In this document: in pieces, positions 51,160-63,100 of the stretch | Layout of the letters: each line of letters begins with the position of its first letter | Position numbering within the stretch: the first letter of the stretch is position 1 | From: Thalassospira mesophila | Lineage (GTDB): Bacteria > Pseudomonadota > Alphaproteobacteria > Rhodospirillales > Thalassospiraceae | Assembly: GCF_002115755.1 (NCBI RefSeq) | Contig: NZ_JFKA01000009.1 | Span: forward strand, 1-64,000 | Direction: 5' to 3' | DNA length: 64,000 bases | Notes under the pieces: model-generated | What the model was told of the DNA's origin: nothing | The model's database searches: none | What the model saw: only the letters and a program-made list of their open reading frames with translations | Position numbers and translations under genes: made by a program

Positions 51160-54100
51160 TTGAGTGAAGAACGAGAACATCACAATACCGGGGTCGGTAA
51201 CGATCACTATGCACTTACGTCACCGCAAACGGCCATCTGGCTGGACCGGGACAAAGGAAATGATCCGGCACGATATAACATCTGCAATGTCATAAAGTTT
51301 GACGGCCCGCTTGACGTGAATGCGCTGCATCAGGCGATTGTCCGTACCGACCAGGAGAACGATGCTCTTCGTCTGCGGTTTATCAGCCGCAATGGTGAAA
51401 TATCACAGTTTTTTGCTGCTGCTGTATTGCCAACCGATTTCAGCATCGTTGATTTACGTTTCGCTGGCAATATCGATGCCTCTGCGTGTGACGAGGTCGA
51501 ACGGTTTCGGGCCCGACCGCTTGATCCTGACAATGGCATACATTGCCGACACCAGGTGTTACAACTGGGCGATAGCCAGTATTGGTGGGTTCGGGTTTAT
51601 CACCACCTCGTATGTGATGGATATACCGGGCATTTAATGGCGGAGCGGGTTAGCGAAATATACAATGCCATAACGTCAGACATCGAGGTTCCTGCATCTG
51701 GCTTCAAACCCTATCGCGACTTCATTGCTTCAGACGCTGCCTATCCCGATAGCGCGGCATATGCGCGTGACCTTGCCTATTGGCAGGACCGTTTGGCACA
51801 GGATAATCCGGTAACACGTTTTTCGTCGCGCGCGCTTAGTGTCGTCACACGACAACTTCAGATGACCCAAGTCATCAGCCGAAAAAAACTGGCCGATATC
51901 CAGCGTGTCGCCAAACAAAGCGGCACATCTCAAACGTCTGTTGTCATGGCAACATTTGCCATTTTGCTGGCCGAAATCAGCGGCAATAAAAAGCCAACCA
52001 TAACACTACCGCTTCTGAACCGGATCGGGCGCAACGAGCGCAATATGTTGGGCACGTTTTCCTGCGTTGTGCCATTTGACGTTGATCTTGACAAATACGA
52101 CCGTTTCTCGGACCTGGCGAAAAACATTTTTACGCGCGTCCGGCGCGATGTACGCCATATTCGGTTAAGCCCGCTGCGCATGCGGGCGGCAAAGTTGGGC
52201 CATAAAAGCCTTTCGGGAAACGGTGCCTTTTTCAACGGTCTTGAGGCAGACACCCCGCTTGATTTTAAGGGCCTCGAAGCAAAACGCGTGACGAGTTATA
52301 CCGGACCGGTCACCGATATTGGCCTGCTTTTTTTTACAGATTACATCTCCCCGGACCAACGCGATGGCGAATTTACCTGGCAATATGATGCAAATCGTAT
52401 TGATAAGGAAACTGTTGGCAAAATCGCGACGCGGTTTCAGGGTCTGCTAGATGTTGTCATTGCCAATTTCGAATGTACCCCAAGTGCAATCATCACACCG
52501 CAACAAAGTCACCTCAATTTTCCGGGTTTGCACGATGACGCGCCGGACACCAATGCAACGCACCAACTTACATCTTGCATCTCCCCGGTTAAAACAGCAT
52601 CGCCCGATGAACAGGAACTGGCAAAAGAAGTTAGCCGTGTCTGGCAGGAACTGATTCAAATCGACGCTATTGCGCCAAATGCCAATTTGTTTGAAATCGG
52701 GGCACATTCGTTACTGGTGCCGCGTGCGCAATATGCTTTTTCAAAACTTGCCGGTCGCGCAATTACATCGGTCGAGATTTTTGAATATCCGACAGTTGAA
52801 ATGTTTGCCCGCCACGTGTTCGCCACACAAATAGCGGCCCCAATTCGCCCGGCTGATAACGGCATGGATGCCGCGCAAGAAAATCAGGAAATGTCTCCTT
52901 TTTCCCCGGCGACGCCCCGTCTTCTGGGATTTTCGGCCAACACGGCACCCGATTTGGAGCAAAAACTTTCCTTATATTACAGAAGTTTATATGGTATTGG
53001 TGATGTGTCAGATGTTGGTGATCTGACAAACGTATTATCTCGGCAGCCGCTTTGTCCGGTTCGGACAGCGATTATCGCGACGGACCGGGACACTGCCTGT
53101 CAGGCGTTGCGCGACCCCCATTCACCAATGCGTATTAACGGCGTCGCCTCGACCAATTCCCGACCTGTCATTCTGTTATTTCCGGGGCAAGGGTCGCAAC
53201 GCCCGGGTATGGCACGCGCACTTTATGACGCCGACATTGTTTCTGCCGGTTTGATTGACCACGCCTGCAAGACTGTCGCCGCCCTTTCCGGGCCACAGGA
53301 CCTGCGCGATCTTTTGCTGGCACCGGGCCACGGGGCGGACGGCGTCGAACGCCTTGCCGAAACCCAACGGGCACAACCCGCTTTGTTCATTTTTGAATAT
53401 GCCCTGGCCGATTATCTGATGCGCCAGGGGGTGCAACCTGCGGCATTGGCCGGGCATAGTATTGGTGAATATGTGGCAGCCTGCCTGGCAGGGGTTATGT
53501 CATTTGACGATGCATTGCGGCTGGTGGTTATGCGCGGCCGCTTAATGCAAAAAACCGGTCCCGGTGCCATGTATGCCGTGTCGATGGCCGAAGAAGGTGT
53601 TGCCGATATTTTGGCGCTGTTCGGGCCGGACTTATCAATTGCCAGTGTGAATGGTCCGCGCCAGCATGTGATGGCGGGGTCGGTGTCCTGTATCGATAAA
53701 CTTGAGAGTTATCTGCACGCACAGGGAAAGCCCGGCCGCCGTCTGGTTGTTTCCCATGCGTTCCATTCCGCGATGATGGACCCTATCCTGGGCGAATTTC
53801 GCAAAGTCGTTGAACAAACCACTCTTTGCGCACCTGAAATTCCGATGCAGTCCAATCTGTCCGGTCAGTGGCTTTCTGACGACGATGCGACAAACCCGGA
53901 TTACTGGATAAGCCATTTACGTAACGCCGTCCGCTTTGCCGACAATATTAAAGGGATAATGGCAAAAGAACCCGATGCCCTGATGGTTGAATGTGGCGCG
54001 GGCACTACGGTAAGCAGGCTTGCCGCGGTTAACGGTGTCACGGCGGGCCACTGCATAAGCCTTCAACCCGCGCCAGATGCAAAAACAGATCAGATCGACA

Positions 54101-57100
54101 GCACCACCACGCCCCTTTTGCGCGCCCTTGCGAAAATCTGGGTCGCGGGAGGCAATATTGATTTTGCCCCCGGACACGACCTTGGCAAGGCAATCAATGG
54201 CGATGTATCGGGTGCCGGATCCAGTCAGGGGAACAACCGTATTGTTTCGTCCTTTGCAGCCCATCCGGCAATTGAAGGCCAATGGCTGGCCCGTCGCGAC
54301 CTTCCGGTAAATGACAGCTACCATATTGTCACCAGCGTCCGTCTTCCCCGAAATACCGCATTTTCCGACCTTCAAGGGGCGCTTGAGCGGGTCATCGCCC
54401 GGCATGAAACGTTGCGATCAACCTTTGTCGAACGCGAAGGTGAACTGGTTCAGCGTGTGCACACACATATGACCATTCCGCTGCGGCGTCTCGACCATTT
54501 CGAGGACATTCGCAACGGGCTGTTCGACCTTGCAACCGGCCCGCTGGCCCGGTTCGGATATTTGGAACAGTCACAAACCCGTCCGCCTCTTCTGGCGATA
54601 GCAATTGATCATTTGTGTTTTGACGGGCTGTCGGTTGCGCTTCTGGAAAAGGAAATCACAACAGAACTTTCTGGCAGTGAACCGTCTGTAACCGTTAGTG
54701 CTCGCAAACTTGCCGAACAGGCCCGTCAGGATATCGGGGGTAAGCGGGGCAAACATGCCCAGGCGTTTTGGCAGGATCGGGCTGAACAATTACTTGCACC
54801 GCAATTGTCAACCGACCCGCTTGCTGACAACGAAGGACAGGGTAAACGTCTGTTCTTGCGGCTCACAGCACAGCAGGCAGATGCGCTTGCAACACTGACA
54901 CAATATCGCAAAGGTGCCACTCAAACCGCTCTTTGGACGGCCCTTGCCATTGCGGTCATCGCCCGACACAAGGAAAACGGATCTGCCGTTTTAGCGCTTC
55001 CGTTCGGGGGGCGCGTGGATCAGGATGCCAGGCAGTCTATGGGCTGTTTTGCCAATGTTCTGCCGCTTGCCATCACACCCGATATGGCGTGCGGCCTTGA
55101 CGATCTGGTTCACAAGGTTGCCCGGGAAATCCTGTCGGTTATGGACGTCCAGGACTATCCCCTGTCATATCTGACCCGGGACCTTTCGCGGATGGCGCAA
55201 GGTCCCGTAGGCTTGCCGTTTGATGCCGTCAGTATCATCGAAATCAACGAAGACATTCACGATATTGATGATGTTGATTTTGGCGCGGGCAAATTCCCTT
55301 TGATGATCGCATTTGTACAATGCGGGGCAGGGGCGCATCTGGCAATTGAATATCACACGTCATTCTATGGCCCGGCATGGATCGAGAGTTTCGCCGATCG
55401 TTTTATGACACTGATTTGCACATGGTCAGAAAACCCGAGCCAACCACTGGGCCGGGTCGAATTTTTACCCGCCGTCGAAAAACAGCACCTTTTAACGGCG
55501 CTAAACGATACCGGATCGGATTATCCGCGTGATTGCGGTCTGGGTGAATTGCTGTCGCATCGAACCAATGATCCGCATTTTGCCGGTCATATTGCCCTTG
55601 ATGATGGCAGCAAGACCATAACCTATCGCGAATTGGGCGCGCGTCTTGCCGTCATTTCCCAACAGCTTGATGACATCGGCGTGATGCCGGGTGACATTGT
55701 TGGTCTGGCAGCCGAGCGTGGAATAGACAGCATTACGATGTTGCTGGCAATTGCATGGCATGGTGCTGCCTATCTGCCAATTGACAAATCATTGCCCGCC
55801 GGGGCCGTTGGCGGCCTTATGTCCGAATGCGGCGCGCAAACCCTGCTATGTGATACACGCGAATATAACCGCTTGCAGGAACTTGAAAAAACCTTCCGGA
55901 TCAACCAGTTGCCAAACGGCGCACCGAATGGAAAAGCTACCCAAAGGCAGGCTTGTGTCCGCGCAGGAAGCGATCTGGCCTATGTGATGTTTACCTCGGG
56001 GTCAACGGGGAAACCCAAGGGTGTGATGGTTCCAAACCGTGCGGTTGTGCGGCTGGTTGCAAACAATAAAGCGCTGCCTTTTAATGAAGATGATGTGGTG
56101 GCGCAGGCGGCATCGCTTGGCTTTGATGCCGCAACGCTGGAAATCTGGGCGGCTGTTTTAAATGGCGGGCGGCTGTGTATCATCAACAATGATGCGCTGT
56201 TTGACCCCGAAGCCTTGCAACAAGCGGTCGCCAAAGGTGGCATTTCAACGATGTGGGTAACGGCCAGCCTGTTTAACCGTATCGCAGATGAGGCACCGGG
56301 AACTTTTGCGTCATTAACCAGACTGTTAAGTGGCGGCGAAACCCTAAGTCCGGTGCATTTGCGCAAGGTAAGAACGGCTTGCCCGAACCTGATCCTGATG
56401 AACGGATATGGTCCGACTGAAAATACCACATTCACCTGTCTTCATACGATTACGGATCACGACATTACATCGGCGGCCATTCCAATCGGCACACCAATTG
56501 GCAACACCCGCGTTTATATCCTCGATGCAAGGGGCGAAATTGCGCCGATCAATTGCTGGGGCGAACTTCATGCCGCAGGTGACGGTTTGGCGCGGGGCTA
56601 TACCGGCGCACCAGAACGCACAGGAAAGGCCTTTATCCAGGTCGCTGCACTTGGAAGTGAACGGCTATATAAAACCGGTGACCGGGCGCGCTGGCGCGCT
56701 GATGGCGTAATTGAATTTGGCGGTCGCAATGATGGCCAAATTAAAATTCGCGGCCATCGGATCGAACTTGGCGCAATTGAACAGGGGCTTGTTGCCCTGG
56801 ATGATATTCGCAATGCCTGCGTGCTCCCGGTTGGCACAGGTGCTGATGCCGTTCTGGGGGCGGCAATTGCTGCTGATAATGACGAACGCGAGACATGGAC
56901 TGCGATGCTTGCCGGTCATTTGCCGGCTTACATGGTTCCGGAACGTATTGTAGTTCTTGATCACTTGCCTGTTACTGCGAACGGGAAGGTGGATCGTCGC
57001 AAACTGCGCGAAATCCTTTCGGCCGCACCGATCCAACACGATATTCAAGCAATATCGGTTGACGCTGCGGAACAATTTATCATTCGGCAGTTCAAAACCC

Positions 57101-60100
57101 TGTTTGGTGCCCGCGGAATCACACCGGGATCAGATTTTTTCGCACTTGGCGGACATAGCCTGATTGCGATGCGGCTTGCGGGGCTTATTGAAGAAGAAAC
57201 CGGCTTCCGTCCAAAATTACAGGATATTTTTAGCGCCCGTACGGTGGCAAATCTTGCCCAACTGGTGGCAAAAGGCCAGGGCGCACCGGCAGAAATTGCG
57301 CTGTCGCGTGTTCAGGGAAATACCTTTCCTTTGTCTAGCGGGCAGGCCCGGTTGTGGGTTTTGCAACGGATGCAGCCGGATCTGGCTGTTTATTCGGTTC
57401 CTGCCACGCTTGAAATTAACGGCGCCATTGATATCAGTGCCTTGCAGCACGCTCTTACTGCTCTGGAAGAACGGCAACATGCCTTGCGCCTGCGTTTCCG
57501 GGTTGATCCCGATCATATTGACGGGGTTAGCCAGTATCTTGCGCCAAGTGGCGGCTGGAAATTGCGCTTGCATAATATGGACGCAGAAACCGCCCGCTAT
57601 TTTGTCGCGCAGGAAACATTACGACCATTCGATCTTGATAACGCACCCATGGCGCGTGCCGACCTGATCACACTGGCCCCCGATCGCCACTGGTTAATGA
57701 TTTCATTGCATCATGCCATTTGCGATGGCTGGTCGATGCCAACTCTTTTGCGCGAACTTTCGACTTTTTATAAAACCGCAACCGGGGCAACGGCCCCGGC
57801 ATTACCCGGTCTGAAACGGCATTACGAAGATTTTGCCAACTGGCAGAAGCTTCATTTAACAAGCAATGCGGGCATAGCGGCAATTGCGCGCTGGAAAAAC
57901 CGGTTGCTTCCCTTGCCCGAACCGTTGAACCTGCCAACCGACCATACACGACCGGCCGAACGGCGCTTTGATGGTGATTTTCTTGATTTTGAAATCGACG
58001 CCGATACTGCAACGCTGGTTGCCAGGGCAGCGGATCATCATGGAACCACCGCCTTTAATATTCTAACCGCCCTGGTGCAGGTGCTGCTTTACCGCCATTG
58101 CGACCAGACCGATATCTCGCTTGGGATGTTAACAGCAGGGCGCGAGCATGGTGCGCTCGATGACGTGATCGGTTTTTTTGTCAATACAGTGCCGTTGCGG
58201 CAAAACCTTGATCCACAAGCATCCTTTGCGACACATCTTGCCCAAACCTGTAAAACCGTCATGGATGCACAGTCTGATCAGGCGATACCCTTTGAAACCA
58301 TCGTCAATGCGGTGAAAACGCCGCGCGATTTGTCGCGCAATCCGCTTTTTGATGTGCTGGTTGCATGGCAGGACGCGCTGCCTGAAATGGGACAATTTGG
58401 CAATGCCGAACTTTCCCTTGTTGAAAGCCGGTTCCCCTATGCCAAATTTGATCTTGGCTTTTATTTCTGGCGCAAAAACGGTGCGCTATGTGGTCAGGTT
58501 GAATTTGATACAGCCCTTTTTGATCGCGCCACCATCCACGCTTTTGTCGCCCGGTTAAATATCCTGTGCCGGGATGCGCTAGCATCAGAAAACAACACGC
58601 CCATTGCCCGTCTTGCTGTGATGCCCGATGCCGAACGGGTGCTGATTGACCAGTTTAACACAACCAGACGAAATTTTGCGGTCGAGCGCAGCATTCCGGC
58701 CCCGTTCCTTGATCAGGTTCACAAAACACCAACGGCCAGTGCTGTCATCGATGATGGCGAAGAATTAACCTATGTCCGGTTTGCCCGTCGCGCAGCCGGA
58801 ATTGCAGCCCGCTTGCAGGCCGCATCGGTCGGGCCTGGCGATGTTGTTGGCATTGCCGTGCGCCGGTCGGTCAATATGCTTGCCGCAATTTACGGTACGC
58901 TTTTGGCGGGTGCAGCCTACAGTCCGCTTGATCCCGATCATCCCGCACAACGTCGCCAGCATATGCTCGAAGACCTGGGCGCCGCAGCAACCGTGGTGAC
59001 AACAACAGATTGTGCCGAACTGTTTGCCGGTCATAAAACCGTGCTGATTGACGGTTGCGAAGAGGCCGATTTACCCGAACTTGCAACCGGGCCGGATGAT
59101 CTGGCCTATGTGCTGTTTACATCCGGGTCAACTGGCCGCCCCAAAGGTGTTGAAATTGCCCATCGGGGCGTGCTGAACCGCATATTGTGGATGCAGGATG
59201 CGTTCCCGATTGGTCCCAAAGACGTTATTTTGCAAAAAACGCCGATTACGTTTGATGTTTCCGTCTGGGAACTGTTCTGGTGGTCATGGACCGGGGCAAA
59301 GGTCGTTCTGCCAACCCCCGGTGCCGAGCGCGACCCGCAGCAAATCGCCGATGCGATTTGTCAGCACCAGGTCACGACCATACATTTCGTGCCATCAATG
59401 TTAGCGACGTTCTTGTTCGCCGTCGAAAGCGGCATGGTGGATATCAACAAACTGTCCAGCCTGAAAAGGGTCTTTGCCAGTGGTGAAGCACTCGATTCTG
59501 CAACAGTGCGGCGTTTTAACGCGCTTTTATATGCCCGCTTTGGCACCGAACTGCACAATCTATATGGTCCGACCGAGGCCACAGTTGATGTAACATGGCA
59601 GGCCTGTTCGCCCCATGAAACCGGAGCTGTCGTGCCCATTGGCAAACCGATTGCCAACACCACAGTTCAAATCCTTGATCCGGAAATGAAAGCTCTGCCA
59701 ATTGGTGTGACCGGCGAAATCATTCTGGGTGGCGTCCAAATTGCGCGCGGCTATCGTAATCGTCCTGAACTAAGTGCAGAAAAATTCCCGACAGACCCCA
59801 AAAACCCGGGCGATCGCTTGTATCGCACCGGTGATCTTGGCCGCTGGCGCCGGGATGGAACGGTTGAATATCTGGGCCGTATTGACCATCAAGTCAAAAT
59901 TCGTGGTTTCCGTATTGAATGCGGCGAAGTCGAAATCGCGCTTGAAAGCCACCCACTGGTTGAACGCGCACCGGTCAAGGCCGTAAAGGTCGGCGAACTT
60001 GATGAATTACATGCCTTTATTCTAGGGTCGAATGATCTGACTGTATCTGATCTGCGCGACCATTTACGCCAGCACCTCCCCGAATACATGATTCCCGCGC

Positions 60101-63100
60101 GCTTTTTCACCATCAATCATTTGCCACAAACCAGCAGCGGCAAGGTTGACCGCAAGGCCTTGTCGGGGCTGCCCATGACCATGGCAAAAAGGCCCCCTGG
60201 TAGCCAAAAAACTGTCGAAACGGTAGTTTCCGGAAATGCGTCACAGCTTGATGATCTTGAAACGCAGTTGTGCGCGATGTGGCAGGAAGTTTTGCCGGGT
60301 ATTATCCCGATGCGCGATGACGGTTTTTTTGAACTTGGCGGAAACTCGTTACTGCTTTTGCGGCTGTTTGAAAAAATAGATGCGATTTGGCCCGGCAAGA
60401 TGAGTATCGCTGATCTGTTTGCCAATCCGTCCATCGCCCGTCAGGCCGAACATCTGCTCGGTCAGGCTGTGACTGTGGCTGTGACACCAGCAGGAACTAC
60501 ACGAAATTTTGCCAATAACGAACCAATCGCCGTTATCGGCATGGGCATACGAATTGCCGGTGCCGATGACTTTGACTGTTTCTGGCAGGATATTGCCGCA
60601 GGTAAGGACCTTGTCCGTCCGTTACCCGCTTTGCGTGACGCAGAAACGCGCGACCTTCTTGCCGTGATGGGACGACCGGTTCCTCACAAGTTCCGCGAAG
60701 CGGCTTATCTCGATGATATCTTTGAATTTGATACGGTCCGGTTCCGGATGGCCCCGGTTGATGCGGGCTTGTTAGACCCCGAACAACGGTTGTTTATGGA
60801 AACAGCCCTAACGGCAATAGAAGACGCCGGATATGGTGGCAACGCCCTGCGTGGCCAAAAAGTAGGTGTTTTTGCCGGCGGCGGTGCAAACCCGGTTTGG
60901 CGGGTTGCGATGGAACATCTTCCGCCAGACAAGGCCGAACAGGCGTTTGCCCTGAATGTGCCGTCCAATATCGTCACACGATTGTCTTTCGTAAAGGACT
61001 GGCACGGGCCTGCCCATGTCATTGATACCGCCTGTTCATCGTCCCTGGTGGCAATTCATCATGCCTGTCAAAACCTGCGCGACGGGTCATGTTCCATCGC
61101 AATTGCCGGTGGGGCAAAATTGCTGCCATGCCCGCCAGATGCGACGCAAGGGTTCACCATCGATTCATCAACCGCCCGCACGCGCGCCTTCGATGAAAAT
61201 GCCGATGGCACCGGCATGGGCGAAGGCAGTGTAATTTTCGTTCTCAAACCAATGAGTGCGGCCTTACAGGACGGCGACAACATTCATGCTGTTATTCGCG
61301 GCAGTGCCGTTAATCAGGATGGCACATCAAGCGGGGCCGCAGCCCCCAATCCGGCCATGCAAGCCGATGTCATCGGCCAGGCTGCACTGGCCGCCGATAT
61401 CGACCTTGCCAGCCTGTCTTATTTCGAAGCCCATGGCACGGGAACCGCACTGGGTGACCCGATTGAAATTGATGGTCTTACCCGTGCCTTTGCCGGGACA
61501 GACCCGGCGGGTGATCCGGCCTTCATCGGGTCGGGCAAAGGGAACTATGGTCATCTTGACGGCGCGGCTGGCGCTCTTGGTCTTGCCCGGGCCATTATGG
61601 TTCTGCAGCATGATCAGGCACCGCCGCAGCCGTTCTTTCATGCCCCGAACAAAAAGATCAATTTTCTCCGCGCCCCTGTTCGGGTCAGTAACGGCCTTGC
61701 AAAGCTGCCAGACCGTAATACACCGCGCCGGGCCGGGGTCAGTTCGTTCGGGTTAAGCGGCATCAACGCCCATATCATCATCGAGGCTGCACCTGCCGCG
61801 CCGAAGATACAAAACACCGAAGACACCACCAAAGATTGTTTTATCGTTGCCATATCCGCAGGTAACCCGGACACGTTGCAGGCTTATGGCCGCAATCTGT
61901 TGCACAAAATCGCGCACAACCCCGAACTGGCTGTGCGCGATATTGCCTTCACCCTTGCCCTTGGTCGCGATGCCTTGAAACACCGCTTTGCGGTGGCGGT
62001 TAACAGCCGCGAAGAATTGCTCGGTCATCTCGAACAATTTGTTCATGGCCATTCGCCGTCAACCGCAATCGCAAGTGCAAGTGCAAGTGCAAGTGCAAGT
62101 GTGATCAATACCGGGACGGTGGACGCAGTTGTTTTTAACGAGGTAGATGCCCAATCCGCCATCGCCAAATATCTGGCCGGAGCTTTGCTGTCGTGGCCGG
62201 TTAATTATCGGGCGCAGCGCATTTCCTTGCCACCATCGCCGTTTGTCAAAAAAATCTGTAAACCGGAATTTGCTGTCAAACCCGCAACCACCAAGTCCGT
62301 TTTTCAGGGGGCGATTGAAACCGCAACTGCGCACAGTTTCGCGATTAACATCCAAGATCCTGCATTCTGGCCAGTAAACGAACATAAATTGAACGGTCAG
62401 CCAACACTGGTTGGTATGGCTGTTCCCGCCCTGATTGCGCAGGCCGTAATTGAATTGGGCAAAAATGCCGGGCCTGTTAAAATTACTGCATTAAGCTGGC
62501 ACCACGCCCTGGTCGCCGGGGCAATACCCGATGGCAAGGTAACATTGTCGCTTGGTAATGACGGGCGGGCAGAATTGGGCGGGCGGTTGAAAAACGGCCA
62601 ATGGCGTGTTTTTGCCAGTGCGGATTGGCAGCAAACCGAAATACTGCAAAATGCCGATATCCTGTCGCAGGATCTGATCACCGCCAAAGCCACAGTTCCG
62701 GTTCAACTTGCGGCATTTACCGGCCAGTTCGGGGCGATTTCGATCAGTTCGCGCTGGGATTGTATTGTTTCAATGTCTTGCGACAGCGCCAGAACAACCG
62801 CCATCCGCCATCTTCGTTTGCAGCCAGATTACCACGCAGATCTGCAAAGCTGGCTGTTCCATCCCGCACTTGCCGATGCCGCGTGCAGCATGGCCCTAGG
62901 CGAAGGGGAAGGCGGGCTTTTACCCATCGGGATTGACCAGATAACGGTATATGGTGGCACAAGTTCGGAAGTTGTTGCTTGTGGCGAATTGCAACCGTCC
63001 GGCAGTTTTGATGTGACACTGTTTGATGCCAAAACCGGGCAGGCGGTGCTTGCGGTTAAAGGTATTCGTTTTGGAAAGTTACGGCACGCATCTGATAAAA

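Noticed and set aside
62071..62100. Short tandem repeats here and at 50979-51005 considered as CRISPR-like arrays
   Set aside because: The units are 6 bp with no spacers, and no cas gene is present; they are simple microsatellites.
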